This document shows positions 31,434-40,942 of a stretch of 64,000 nucleotides of DNA, piece after piece. Positions within the stretch are counted from its first letter, which is position 1. Each line of letters opens with the position of its first letter. The DNA is from an uncultured Candidatus Nitrosopumilus sp. (lineage in GTDB: Archaea; Thermoproteota; Nitrososphaeria; Nitrososphaerales; Nitrosopumilaceae): the NCBI GenBank assembly GCA_951812645.1, contig CATOSM010000001.1, positions 103,560 through 167,559 of the forward strand, read 5' to 3'. The notes beneath the pieces are model-generated. The model saw only the letters and a program-made list of their open reading frames with translations, made no database searches and was not told the origin of the DNA. The position numbers and the translations under genes are program-made.

Positions 31434-31553
31434 GATACGCATGATTATAAAAATACCTTATTATCCATTTTACCAAATATCTGCAGGTTAATTGTGTGTA
31501 GGTTAAGCTAATTCCTATTCTAAGAAACTAGAATGGGATCCATTTTTTTGAGT

Positions 31554-32978
31554 TTAACTCAATAAACAATATGCGTATGCTGGAGTGTATGACGGATACA
31601 TGATGTTGGTTTGATCAGTCGTGTGTTGTAATCCGATTGAATGTCCTAACTCGTGAGTCATAATCGTCTCAACGCTTTTCACATCGTACAGTTGAAAGCT
31701 TCCATCGCAGTCGTAATCTCCCAATGTGACTTCTACGATTCCTTTTCCAAGATGTGCGTGTCCTAATACCCCTTCTCCGATGTTTCTAACTACCCATGTT
31801 ACCCAAACATTTGCTTCATGTTTTAGATTTGTAACTTCAAATTTTATTTTTGCTTTTTGATTGTTGGTTGATAACTCTTGCATTTCCCAAAAATCAAAAG
31901 AATTTTCTAATGTACTTACATGATCTAATGGCAATCCTGTTGGCTGTTCATTGATGTATACTTTGTAACTGATTGTGTATGCTCCATCCTTAATCTGATA
32001 TGTTGGATCTGGGAATTTTGACGATGCTTTTTTTGCTTCTTCCTCAAAATTCCATTTGGTGTAATCTCTGAGGAACTTTTTAATGACATCCTGACTGGGA
32101 TTGGGATGTTCTATGTATCTTTTTTCTTTAGATATGTTGTTTGAAATATCTCTGAGGTATTTTTCAAACAAGTACGATTCATGATCTAAACCCTCTTGTG
32201 ATTTTTGTATGTCGTTTTCTATTTTCACCGTAATCATTCCGTTTTCGATTAGATGCTGAATTCCTGTAACAAACGCATCATCATCAATTTGCTTATCTGC
32301 CCACCATCCCGCATTGTTTTTAACCCAGTCTGGAATCTTCCCGCCTGATTGATTTACTACTTCTACAGGGGGAATGCTGATAATCTTATTTTCAATCAAG
32401 TACATCAATGACGAATTAAACTCAGAATCTGGTACGTCTCCTTCTGACCACCATTTAGCGATTGGCCTGATCCATTCTGGTATTGCTGTTTGAGAATATT
32501 TGGTATTGACTGGCTTTTCAGTTGGCGTGTATGGATATTTTGAAATAACATCGTTTATGAAATTTTTGTAATTGTTTATTACAATACTGTTTGGTTTTTC
32601 TTTTGATGCTTTCTCAAAATATGCCATTGCCTCTTGATATTCTCCCAAATTCCCAAAACCCACTCCCATTCCTGTCAATGATATGACATCGTCTGGCTTG
32701 TGTTGTAAGACTCTGAAAAATTGCTTAAGCGAATTACCATGATCATCCAGACTGCTTTGAGCAATTCCTTTCATTTTTAACGTTGAAACGTTGTTTGGAA
32801 TAATTTCTAATATGTCATCATAAATTGCAATTGCTTCTTTGTATTGCCCGTTCTTAAAGTGGACATGGGCTTCGTTGAACATAGTTTCTGCATCTTCCTC
32901 TGCTTGTCCTAACGCTGTACCTTCAACAATACTTGCACCAAACGAAATGACTAACAAAAAATACAAAAGCCCCTTCAT
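31554..32978 (-). CDS. Secreted matrixin-like zinc metalloprotease with TPR and WW-type modules
   Basis: 474 residues. The signal peptide is MKGLLYFLLVISFGASIVEG. TPR repeats lie at about 30-150 (FNEAHVHFKNGQYKEAIAIY, GMGVGFGNLGEYQEAMAYF). Two copies of the thaumarchaeal IPDW(V/I)..WW module (about 168-250: IPEWIRPIAKWWSEGDVPDS and IPDWVKNNAGWWADKQIDDD) follow. The C-terminal peptidase domain has HELGHSIGLQH, the zinc motif HExxHxxGxxH, and a Met-turn NIMYPSY. It is probably an exported protease; the substrate is unknown. No inhibitor or partner gene is adjacent. Confidence 0.85.
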   Translation of the reverse strand: MKGLLYFLLVISFGASIVEGTALGQAEEDAETMFNEAHVHFKNGQYKEAIAIYDDILEIIPNNVSTLKMKGIAQSSLDDHGNSLKQFFRVLQHKPDDVISLTGMGVGFGNLGEYQEAMAYFEKASKEKPNSIVINNYKNFINDVISKYPYTPTEKPVNTKYSQTAIPEWIRPIAKWWSEGDVPDSEFNSSLMYLIENKIISIPPVEVVNQSGGKIPDWVKNNAGWWADKQIDDDAFVTGIQHLIENGMITVKIENDIQKSQEGLDHESYLFEKYLRDISNNISKEKRYIEHPNPSQDVIKKFLRDYTKWNFEEEAKKASSKFPDPTYQIKDGAYTISYKVYINEQPTGLPLDHVSTLENSFDFWEMQELSTNNQKAKIKFEVTNLKHEANVWVTWVVRNIGEGVLGHAHLGKGIVEVTLGDYDCDGSFQLYDVKSVETIMTHELGHSIGLQHTTDQTNIMYPSYTPAYAYCLLS

Positions 32979-33113
32979 GAATTTTTTATATTCTTGTTTT
33001 GTTTATAGTTTATTTCTAATTTGTACTTCTGGGCTTGTTTTGATCCCCGTTCTCTCCAAATAATGTTCTTTTTTAGAAAATCTTTAATTCGTTAACAATC
33101 ACGTGATTTTGTA

Positions 33114-33449
33114 TTGACAAACACTGGCGCAGGTGAAATCATCTATGGTTTACGTAAGAAAATTCAAGAAATTCAGTCTGATCTAAGGCAAATTGACGAG
33201 CCTGTATCTGACATGCCTGAAATGATTGAATCTACTAATCTTTTGCGATCAAACGAATATCTTTCAGCTACCAATCAAAAGAAGACTGAATTGCTCTTTG
33301 CATACGAACAGTATTCCAAATCTCTTGAAGAGTTACTTGAATCCGTTTTTGACATTCAAAAAGATCTCAAAGAAATTCTCAAAGAACAATCTTCATTAAT
33401 CTCAACAAAAAAATCAACAAAACCTAAAGCAAAACCCAAGAAAAAATAA
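33114..33449 (+). CDS. Small coiled-coil protein
   Basis: 111 residues, charged and helical throughout (GLRKKIQEIQSDLRQIDEPV, LEELLESVFDIQKDLKEILK), with a lysine/proline-rich tail (KPKAKPKKK) that could bind nucleic acid. The start is TTG at 33114. It is convergent with birA, 1 base between stops. The function is unknown. Confidence 0.6.
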   Translation: MTNTGAGEIIYGLRKKIQEIQSDLRQIDEPVSDMPEMIESTNLLRSNEYLSATNQKKTELLFAYEQYSKSLEELLESVFDIQKDLKEILKEQSSLISTKKSTKPKAKPKKK

Positions 33450-33450
33450 G

Positions 33451-34458
33451 TCACTTTTCTAAGTGAATTACATCTCCTGCGATTACTTTGTGAGATTTTT
33501 TATTTTCCAAAATTATCAATGCTCCGTCTTCATCAATTTTGATTGCCTTTCCTTTGATTTTGGACTCCGTCGTATCCAATACCACATTTTTACCTATGGT
33601 CGATGATCTTTTGGTCCATTCTGATATTATCTTCTTTGTTTGTTTTGCATTGAGAGACTTGTATATTTTTTCTAATTCGACTAGAAAAGTCTGAATTAGA
33701 TGAATTGGTTTTACTTCTTGCTTGTGTTTTCTTAGGGATGCGACCCCGTAGAAATTTTGGGTTCCTTTGAGTGCTCTTTCAATTTGTTTTACATTTAGAT
33801 CAAAATTTATTCCTACTCCCAGTACCAGTTTTTCAATTTTATTTGATTCTAGTGAAACATCTACAAGCATTCCTGCTACTTTTTTACCCTTGATTGTCAG
33901 ATCGTTTGGCCATTTCAATTCTGGCCGAATTGAAAATGTTTTTTCTATTGCAATTGATAATGCAAGTGATGCTGCAATAGGAAACAGTGTCGTTCTTGAA
34001 ATATCGAATTTTGGATGTAGTATGATTGAAATCCATATTCCTCCCTTTGGTGAAATCCACCTTCTTCCCGATCGTCCACGACCTCCGGTTTGTTTTGCCG
34101 CTACAATTATTGCCCCGTCTTTTGCAACATCTTCAGCCATTTTCAATGCCTGATTCTGTGTAGAGTCTACTGTGTCAAAATAATATGCCTGCTTTCCAAC
34201 AATTCCTGTTTTCAAATTGGATGTAATCTCCCAGGGTAGTAACAACTCTGAATTTGCTGTTAGTTTGTATCCTAGCTTTTGTTTTGATTCTACAGCATAC
34301 CCTAACTCTTGAATTTTTTTAATATGTTTCCATACTGCAACTCTGCTAATTCGCAATACGTCGCTTAGATCCTGACCTGACAGGTATTCTGTATTGTGTG
34401 TCTGTAAAAACCTCAATACTTTGACTAGTCCTGGATTATCAAATGAACTGTACATCAA
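33451..34458 (-). CDS. birA: BirA bifunctional biotin protein ligase / repressor
   Basis: Attaches biotin to the carboxyl carrier protein. An N-terminal winged helix (LSGQDLSDVLRISRVAVWKH), then the ligase domain with STQNQALKMAE, the biotinoyl-AMP loop GGRGRSGRRW, ELKWPNDLTIKGKKVAGML and a C-terminal SH3-like domain (GKAIKIDEDGALIIL). 335 residues, full length. In thaumarchaea biotin is needed by acetyl/propionyl-CoA carboxylase of the 3-hydroxypropionate/4-hydroxybutyrate cycle. The DNA-binding domain suggests autoregulation. Confidence 0.93.
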   Translation of the reverse strand: MMYSSFDNPGLVKVLRFLQTHNTEYLSGQDLSDVLRISRVAVWKHIKKIQELGYAVESKQKLGYKLTANSELLLPWEITSNLKTGIVGKQAYYFDTVDSTQNQALKMAEDVAKDGAIIVAAKQTGGRGRSGRRWISPKGGIWISIILHPKFDISRTTLFPIAASLALSIAIEKTFSIRPELKWPNDLTIKGKKVAGMLVDVSLESNKIEKLVLGVGINFDLNVKQIERALKGTQNFYGVASLRKHKQEVKPIHLIQTFLVELEKIYKSLNAKQTKKIISEWTKRSSTIGKNVVLDTTESKIKGKAIKIDEDGALIILENKKSHKVIAGDVIHLEK

Positions 34459-34494
34459 CTGACTTTTGTTTTAATCTCGAGTATAAAACACACA

Positions 34495-35013
34495 CTAGAA
34501 TCCAATGTCAAAATCAAACCCTCCGTCATGCATTTCGCCATCCGTGCCTCCACCTTCCATTCCTGGCTCTCCTGTATCTGGCATGCTCTCTGGTGCGACA
34601 TAATCTGACATTGCCATTCCCATCATGCTGAACATCATTGAAAACATCACCATGTCCATAATTCCAAAGAACATCATAGTTGGAAGAAATGATTTGTTGT
34701 TTTCCATCGCTTCTTTCAATTTTTCCTTGTTTCCTGTTTTATACAATAATGACATTTCATTCCATTTTGTTTGCAATCCATGAATGCGTTGATCTAGCTC
34801 GTTATCCCCTTTTTCTGTAGATTTGATTTCGATTTTCATTCCTAACCATCCCTTTTTTTCTTCTATTTTGATGAATCCTCTCTTCTCCAATCCCTCTAAA
34901 ATTGAATTTAATTCATCCGGATCGATTTTTGTCATTTTTTGAATCTTATCAAACTTTTTTGTGCCATGTTTGATCGCTCCTAAAACAATTAGATCCTTGG
35001 GTTCTGATTCCAT
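34495..35013 (-). CDS. Winged-helix protein with Met-rich hydrophobic segment
   Basis: 172 residues. The N-terminal half is a probable winged helix (LIVLGAIKHGTKKFDKIQKM, ELNSILEGLEKRGFIKIEEK). The central segment MMFFGIMDMVMFSMMFSMMG is a Met-rich hydrophobic helix, and the C-terminus is Gly/Asp-rich (GGGTDGEMHDGG). It could be a membrane-tethered regulator or a metal-related sensor; this is inference from composition. It diverges from the CoA-binding gene with 32 bases between starts. Confidence 0.6.
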   Translation of the reverse strand: MESEPKDLIVLGAIKHGTKKFDKIQKMTKIDPDELNSILEGLEKRGFIKIEEKKGWLGMKIEIKSTEKGDNELDQRIHGLQTKWNEMSLLYKTGNKEKLKEAMENNKSFLPTMMFFGIMDMVMFSMMFSMMGMAMSDYVAPESMPDTGEPGMEGGGTDGEMHDGGFDFDIGF

Positions 35014-35045
35014 GCTTCATTGTTTTATATGCGACTAAAAATCCT

Positions 35046-35511
35046 TTGCGATTGCCTACATTCAAAAATTATATTCTGCCTGATGAGCCACTTTATGTGG
35101 ACCGAGATTCTTTGTCAGATCAACAAATTCGTGAAATTCTGTCTTTAAGGAAAGTAGCCGTAGTGGGAATGTCTAAAAATTCCTCAAAAGCCGCCCATTA
35201 CGTGCCTAAATATCTGTCTGATAATGGCTATGACATTGTCCCTGTAAATCCTACCGCTAGTGAAATTTTAGGCAAAAAATGCTATCACAGTATTTCTGAC
35301 GTTGAACAGGAAATTGACATTGTTGATGTTTTTCGACCTTCTGATCAGGCTCTCCCAGTGGTTAAAGAAGCAATAAAAAAAAAATCCCAAAGTAATTTGG
35401 CTTCAAGAAGGAATTCATAATGTTGAAGCTGAGGAGTTGGCCAGAAAATCTGGAATTGCTGTAATTTTCAATCGATGTATGTTGGCAGAGCATCAGAGAC
35501 TATCACCATGA
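35046..35511 (+). pseudogene. CoA-binding domain protein (YccU-like), frameshifted at A10
   Basis: Small Rossmann-fold CoA-binding protein: VAVVGMSKNSSKAAHYVPKY, DIVPVNPTASEILGKKCY, DIVDVFRPSDQALPVVKEAI, then after a one-base frame change in the A10 run 35375-35384 VIWLQEGIHNVEAEELARKS and IAVIFNRCMLAEHQ, all family motifs. The rest is intact, so a homopolymer error is as likely as a true mutation. Its TGA (35509-35511) overlaps the next ATG (35508). Confidence 0.75.
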
Positions 35512-35876
35512 CTGATTTTGAAAATTTCTACCATGGTCTGTTGGAATTTGCTAAAAAATATGAGCATCAAAACGTTCCTTTGAAAATAGAAAAAGATCCT
35601 GAAAACGATATTGTCAAAATCTTTGGGGAAAAAATCACATCTTTGTCTAGGGCCCAAAATGGATTAAACGATGTTACAGAACTAGCATATGCAACTGCGG
35701 AACATCATCCTTATTGGAATCTGGTATGCAACTGCTCTGAAATTGCAAATAGCGTTTTAGAGAAATGGAAAGAATCCCTCTCCGAAGAAGATTTTTCTGA
35801 TATTGAGTGGGCAATTGCCGAGATTACCAAGACGTTGGAAAAAATAAAACTCGATCAGAATCCTAGGCAGAGATAA
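35508..35876 (+). CDS. Hypothetical protein, 122 residues
   Basis: Starts at the ATG (MTDFENFYHGLLEFAKKYEH) overlapping the preceding stop; the frame is open further upstream to 35475. It is helical and acidic with a central ATAEHHPYWNLVCNCSEIAN. No family is recognised. Coupling to the CoA-binding gene suggests a related role. Confidence 0.55.
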   Translation: MTDFENFYHGLLEFAKKYEHQNVPLKIEKDPENDIVKIFGEKITSLSRAQNGLNDVTELAYATAEHHPYWNLVCNCSEIANSVLEKWKESLSEEDFSDIEWAIAEITKTLEKIKLDQNPRQR

Positions 35877-35900
35877 ATATTCTACAGTGATCTCTATTAC

Positions 35901-37112
35901 ATGCCAATAAAAATTGGGTTAATTGGTAAAACCAATACTGGTAAAACCACTTTTTTTAATGCGGCAACTTTATCTTCTGAAGAAATTTCGTCTTATCCTT
36001 TTACTACCAAATCTCCTGTATCTGGAGTTGCCAATGCCATTACTCTGTGCGTGCATCCTGAGTTTAAAATTCAAGACAATCCTAATAATTCCAAATGCGT
36101 TGACGGTTGGAGATACATCCCAATCGAGTTAATTGACCTACCTGGCCTAATCAAAGATGCCTGGAAGGGAAAAGGTTTGGGCAACCGATTCTTGTCCATT
36201 GCCGCACAATCTGACGCTTTACTCCATGTAGTTGATGCATCTGGCGGTATTGATTCCACTGGCAAAATAACTGAAGTGGGAACTGGGGATCCTATATCCG
36301 ACTTTGCAGACATCGAAGAGGAGTTGATAATGTGGTACCATAAAATTTTAGAAGGCAATCGGGATAAAGTTTCAAAATTGATTAAGACTGGCATGGGTGT
36401 TTCTGATGCCATTGCTGATCTTTATCGTGGCATTGGCGTGACAAAGTCCCATGTTAAAGAAGCATTCCGCGCTACTGATCTTGAAGGGAAAAATTTTGAT
36501 GGTTTTGATGCGGCTGATAGCAAGAAATTTGCATCATATCTTAGAAAAATCTCAAAACCTACACTAATCGTTGCAAACAAAGTCGACGTTGAAGGTGCCG
36601 ATAAAAATTTTGCACGATTAAGAGAACGCTATAACAATTCAATTACAATCCCTGTAAGTGGCGATAGCGAATTTGTTCTAAGACGTGCAGAACAAAAGGG
36701 CCTGATTAAATATTCTCCCGGTTCAGAAACATTTGAAATTTTAAAACCTGATGAATTAAACGATAAACAAAACAACGCTTTGGATTTCATCAAGCAAGGA
36801 ATCATGGGAGAGTATATGAGAACAGGCGTCCAATTTGCAATCAACGTGGCAGTTTTCAAATTGCTCAAAATGAATTCAATTTATCCCGTAGCTGATGAAA
36901 CAAATCTTGCTGATAAAAAGGGAAGAGTATTGCCTGATTTGATTCTGTTAAAAGACGGTGCAACCATAAATGATCTTGCTAAAGAGATTCACTCTGATTT
37001 AACCAAGGGACTGCTTTATGGAAAAGATTTACGATATAATCTGAGATTGCCTGTTGATTATCAGTTAAGGGATAGGGATGTGGTCTCTTTAGTTTCTGCT
37101 TCTAAAAAGTGA
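35901..37112 (+). CDS. OBG/YchF-type GTPase
   Basis: 403 residues. G1 GLIGKTNTGKTTFFNA, G2 region SSYPFTT, G3 DLPGLI, G4 NKVD, and a C-terminal TGS-like domain (GRVLPDLILLKDGATINDLA..LPVDYQLRDRDVVSLVSA). This is the archaeal TGS-containing branch of the OBG family, ribosome-associated in studied relatives. The ATG is at 35901. The following 37113-37325 holds only a roughly 34-codon minus-strand frame of doubtful meaning. Confidence 0.9.
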   Translation: MPIKIGLIGKTNTGKTTFFNAATLSSEEISSYPFTTKSPVSGVANAITLCVHPEFKIQDNPNNSKCVDGWRYIPIELIDLPGLIKDAWKGKGLGNRFLSIAAQSDALLHVVDASGGIDSTGKITEVGTGDPISDFADIEEELIMWYHKILEGNRDKVSKLIKTGMGVSDAIADLYRGIGVTKSHVKEAFRATDLEGKNFDGFDAADSKKFASYLRKISKPTLIVANKVDVEGADKNFARLRERYNNSITIPVSGDSEFVLRRAEQKGLIKYSPGSETFEILKPDELNDKQNNALDFIKQGIMGEYMRTGVQFAINVAVFKLLKMNSIYPVADETNLADKKGRVLPDLILLKDGATINDLAKEIHSDLTKGLLYGKDLRYNLRLPVDYQLRDRDVVSLVSASKK

Positions 37113-37325
37113 CCCCGTCATTGGACTTTTTTAATTTCATCAGCATGACGTCTGTCATTTTTAACAAACCGTCGATTTTCTGATCTCCGGCAAGGGTTCC
37201 CGTCATGTTGTTCCATTCCCAAAATTGGACATAGCAAGTAGTGTGATGCTATGCAACAACCATATTTTCACGCCTGAGTTTATGTCCTCATGCCTAAAAT
37301 ATTTCCAATATCTGGGTCTTTCTAT

Positions 37326-38267
37326 TCATGCCCAAGCTTGGTTTTTACCAATTATTTTAAATGAATTCTCTGTAATTTGGATATTTTCCCATTCGTTGGG
37401 ATTGATGATTTTTGCTAATATTTCTATTCCTTCAATTGTTCTTGTGCTTGGTTTACTAAAAAACGAATTTGCATCCACTGCAAACACTTTGCCTTTTTTG
37501 ACTGCCTCCAACGAATTCCATTTTTCATCGTCTTTTAAAATTTTATTGTATTCTGAAATTGTTCGATTGGTATCAAAACCACATGGCATTAAGATTATGA
37601 TCTCTGGATTTGTGTTGATGATTTCATTCATGTCTAGCCGTCTGGAACGTTCCCCTGTTTTACTTGCCATGCTTATCCCTCCTGCAATTTCTATCATTTC
37701 TGGCACCCAATGTCCTGCTGTGAAAAAAGGTTCAATCCATTCTATTGCTAAAATTTCTGGCTTTTCTTTTACTGTGGATTCTCTAATTGCCTCAATCCTT
37801 TTTTCAAGATCTTTTGCAATCTCTTCTGCCTTTTTTTGACATTCTAAAATTTCTCCCAACTCTCTTACCGAATATATGATTTCATTCATGTTGTGAGGAT
37901 CCATGGAATGTAATATTGGCTTTTTAGATAGAATGCTTACTGCCTTATTTACTTGATTTGTGTATGCCGCACAAGCCTCACAGGTTTCTTGAGATATTAT
38001 CAGATCCGGATTTGCTTCTCTTAGATTTTCTCCGTTTAAAGTGAAAATGTCTTTGCCTTCTTTTAGTAATTGACAGGTCGCTGTATCTATTTCCTTACTT
38101 GATAATTCCTCTGAATTTATCACAGTATTGACGACATTTGGTTTTGAATTTGCTTCTTTTGGGTATTTGCATTCATGGGTTACCCCAAACAGTTTGTCTT
38201 GAACTTTTAATTCGTAAAGTAATTCTGTCGCACTTGGCAAAAACGATACTATTCTTTCTATGCCCAT
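37326..38267 (-). CDS. Cobalamin/metal-chelate substrate-binding protein (BtuF-like)
   Basis: Periplasmic-binding-fold protein of the BtuF/FepB class: RIVSFLPSATELLYEL, LFGVTHECKYP, LIISQETCEACAAYTNQV, MNEIIYSVRELGEIL and FFTAGHWVPEMIEIAGG. The two-lobed helical-backbone fold and the SATE motif are typical. The start is the ATG at 38267 (MGIERIV); the open frame continues to 38336 only because a transposon unit inserted at 38314, just upstream. No signal peptide is seen, so it may be cytoplasmic or anchored otherwise. The native promoter has probably been displaced by the insertion. Confidence 0.82.
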   Translation of the reverse strand: MGIERIVSFLPSATELLYELKVQDKLFGVTHECKYPKEANSKPNVVNTVINSEELSSKEIDTATCQLLKEGKDIFTLNGENLREANPDLIISQETCEACAAYTNQVNKAVSILSKKPILHSMDPHNMNEIIYSVRELGEILECQKKAEEIAKDLEKRIEAIRESTVKEKPEILAIEWIEPFFTAGHWVPEMIEIAGGISMASKTGERSRRLDMNEIINTNPEIIILMPCGFDTNRTISEYNKILKDDEKWNSLEAVKKGKVFAVDANSFFSKPSTRTIEGIEILAKIINPNEWENIQITENSFKIIGKNQAWA

Positions 38268-38438
38268 ATCGTCTGTTTGAAATAATCCTTTAAACGCTAT
38301 ACGTTCACAAATAGCACTGATCCCAAAACCGGCCATTCATCCCGGACAGATCAGGCCGGAATGTATCGCAGTTGGACCAAAAACAAACGGCCTCTGCGGA
38401 ACCAACAGTTTATTAACCCCTCTGATCACAGGTATACC

Positions 38439-40115
38439 ATGAGAAAATTGAACACCTTACAATATACGATGTTTATGATTGCGGCACTGGCCGTGCTGGT
38501 TGCGGTTCCTTCCGCATATGCGGCCACAGTCAATGTGGATGGATCATGCCGAGATACTGATGATACCACACCAGCCTGTGATAACGGCATTGCATACCCT
38601 ACCATACAGTCTGCAATTACAGCAGCAGCTGATGGTGATACCATATCCATCTCAGCTGGAAGTTATGATGAGGGTTCCATACTTGTTGACAAAACATTGA
38701 CAATAGAGTCCGATCAGGCAACAAATGCCAGGGTGGTACTGAATGGAAAATCTTGGATTAACGTAACATCATCAGATGTTACCATAAAGGATATCATCTT
38801 TGAGGACAACAATGCATTTCATGGGGTAATAAATCTCTACAAGACCCCATCCGGCGTAACAATACACAACAACACGTTTGCAGACACTCTGGACCATGGG
38901 GTGGAAATCACCAATACGGCTGACACCCTGATACGAGACCTGTCTATAACAGATAACGTGTTTAAGAACATTGGAGCATTTTATCTTGATTATTGGGATA
39001 CTGATAGAAAGGCCAAAAATTTGAGGACCGCAATATATCTTGACGCTAGCAAGTCAGCCATAGGCGGGCTGCAGAATTCCAAGATTACCGGCAATACCAT
39101 TGACACTACGACATTTGCCGGAATAACCTTGGCCGGCAGTCAAAACATCCTGGTGCAGAACAACACAATATCAAATCTTCCTGCCGGTGCAATTAAGCTT
39201 GCATTGGGTGCCAGCCATATACAGATTCTTGACAATGACATACGTAATGCAAACAATGCATTACGGTACCTTAATGGGGTTCCAGAAGATGTCACTGAGG
39301 GAGCCGTTCTGTTATGGGCCAAGGATGTCACTCATGTCACTGTTAGCAACAACACCATCACTGGCGGCAATAACGGAATTGTCTACTGTACGGGAGCATG
39401 TGGCGTATCTCCAAACCTTTTGGGAAATGCCAAACCTGGTTTTATAATTGATACTACAACAAAGACTGACAGCACAAACACGTTTACCCGCAACACCTTT
39501 GACAGTGTAGGGGGCAGATATATCATCAACCAGGCATTCGGTCCGATGGTTGCAACCCACAACTATTACGGGACGGCAGCGCCTGACTTTACGGCAATAT
39601 TGTCCGGAGACGTACATTACAATCCATACTATAGTGATCCGGAACTCCAGGTGCTTGTAGATAAAACAGGGACGGTACAAAAGTCAATAGCAGACCTTGA
39701 CGTGTCAGACGTGTGCTCCATATCCCTTGGAACCTACATCATTGACTTTGCAAACGCAAAATACGGTTCTGAATCCAGTATTGTAGAAAACCAAATCAAA
39801 AATGCCGGCAACCAGGATCTTGGGGGAATAAAGTTTACCTCTACCGGATGGCTAAAGCCTGACAAAACTCCCCTTCCTGATGCCGTATCCAAGGTCGGCA
39901 CTGATGTAACCAGTTCGGCATCCTATAGCACTATCAACGCCGGTACGGCCGGCATCACCCTTAATGCTGGCGCCTTTGACGCACCAAACACGCTTCCGGC
40001 CCCAGGATCCCCTGATTCTGCATCGGTCGGCTTTGTGCTTGACCTTATCGGTGTTGCAACGGGTGCCGATGTCACCATCACGGAATCCGTAACCTATTCA
40101 GCAACCTGCAGCTAG
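38439..40115 (+). CDS. Secreted parallel beta-helix (NosD-like) protein, U2
   Basis: 558 residues from the ATG at 38439 (MRKLNTLQYTMFMIAALAVL, cleavage after SAYA). The in-frame extension to 38361 is the untranslated leader, since U1 has stops there. Beta-helix turns: VTIKDIIFEDN, VTIHNNTFADT, ILVQNNTISNLP, IQILDNDIRNANNAL and VTVSNNTITGGNNGIVYCTG. The C-terminal domain is CSISLGTYIIDFANAKYG and NAGNQDLGGIKFTSTGW, as in U1. A leaderless TATA box lies at 38409-38416. Most diverged in the region VGGRYIINQAFGPMVA. Probably displayed on or released from the cell surface. Confidence 0.85.
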   Translation: MRKLNTLQYTMFMIAALAVLVAVPSAYAATVNVDGSCRDTDDTTPACDNGIAYPTIQSAITAAADGDTISISAGSYDEGSILVDKTLTIESDQATNARVVLNGKSWINVTSSDVTIKDIIFEDNNAFHGVINLYKTPSGVTIHNNTFADTLDHGVEITNTADTLIRDLSITDNVFKNIGAFYLDYWDTDRKAKNLRTAIYLDASKSAIGGLQNSKITGNTIDTTTFAGITLAGSQNILVQNNTISNLPAGAIKLALGASHIQILDNDIRNANNALRYLNGVPEDVTEGAVLLWAKDVTHVTVSNNTITGGNNGIVYCTGACGVSPNLLGNAKPGFIIDTTTKTDSTNTFTRNTFDSVGGRYIINQAFGPMVATHNYYGTAAPDFTAILSGDVHYNPYYSDPELQVLVDKTGTVQKSIADLDVSDVCSISLGTYIIDFANAKYGSESSIVENQIKNAGNQDLGGIKFTSTGWLKPDKTPLPDAVSKVGTDVTSSASYSTINAGTAGITLNAGAFDAPNTLPAPGSPDSASVGFVLDLIGVATGADVTITESVTYSATCS

Positions 40116-40129
40116 AGATCCGACCGCAT

Positions 40130-40850
40130 GGCCCCAAGGTACGGCAGTATGTTTTCCCCTTTTGCCATGATGCCGCAATAGGATACGTCACGGACTTGGG
40201 AAAAACATAACCGACCCATCCCAATACTCTCCAATACATCATGATGCATGCCAGGCAGGACTAATCCCGGCTGATTCCAACATTTCTTTTCATGCCTTTC
40301 TACAGTCCTTCTCAACCCGTACCTGAGCCATACAAGGAATCTCTCAACGGCAAAACCTGCCTTGCCGTACCCGTTTTGTAGATTCCCTGGCACAACTAAT
40401 CTGGAATTCTTCCTGCAGGGAATGCAGCATCTGATTCCATAACATCTGCAGGTATCCGATGTATGCCGCATCATAATCACCCCCTTTTTGCCAGCAACTG
40501 ATGAATATGGAAAAGGATTCCATCAGAACCAATCAAATCCGTACACAGGCAGGGACGGATTTGCCTGCAAATTTTTTTCTTTCGGTTGATTCATCCTTTT
40601 TGCTGCAGTCCTGAGAATCTCAGATGCGCGGTGGATTTTGAACCGTATCTGTCTGGCATGTCTGTCCACCTGCATCTGGTTGCTAAGACAAACAATATTC
40701 CGTTGATTGTGTTTCTGTCATTGCATCCTGGCCTGCCAGTTTTGGCAGGCTTTGGCAGATGTGATAGAACCGTTCCATTGAATGTCCGGCATTTCCTTGT
40801 GAATCATGAGGGATATATCAGCAGAGTAATTCTTGGATCCCGATTATGAT
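40130..40850 (-). pseudogene. Transposase remnant of U2
   Basis: Reads on the minus strand with many frame changes. The N-terminal part near 40810-40600 matches the family 2 transposase (NVRHSMERFYHICQSLPKL-like, then MPDRYGSKSTAHLRFSG), followed by ESFSIFISCWQKGG (40532) and C-terminal pieces CCIPCRKNSRLVVPG and GFAVERFLVWLRYGL down to about 40250. It covers nearly the whole gene, more than in U1. Inactive; transposition must have used a transposase in trans or predates the decay. Confidence 0.7.
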
Positions 40851-40942
40851 GAATTATTTGCAAAATGATCGGTTTTAGGATGAGTTGATAATCAATTTTT
40901 ACCGTTAGGCAGATTAATAGGCCTATTTAGGCACAAAATACC

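Larger units (their letters stand above)
38314..40887 (+). mobile_element. Transporter-IS unit U2 carrying a beta-helix gene, with target duplication
   Basis: The left end CACTGATCCCAAAACC (from 38315) and right end, complement AACTCATCCTAAAACC (to 40886), match the family 2 IS ends. A direct ATA flanks the unit (38311-38313 and 40888-40890) with the same one-base offset seen for IS copies B and E. This shows that the beta-helix gene and transposase remnant moved together. Compared with U3 the leader is about 150 bp shorter. Confidence 0.8.

Noticed and set aside
37113..37325. Minus-strand frame of about 34 codons (MTGTLAGDQKIDGLLKM)
   Set aside because: Too short, no ribosome-binding site or promoter and no recognised family; could be a remnant, left unannotated.
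37225..37839. 204-codon plus-strand frame
   Set aside because: It is the antisense shadow of the BtuF-like gene at 37326-38267, whose minus-strand motifs are clear.
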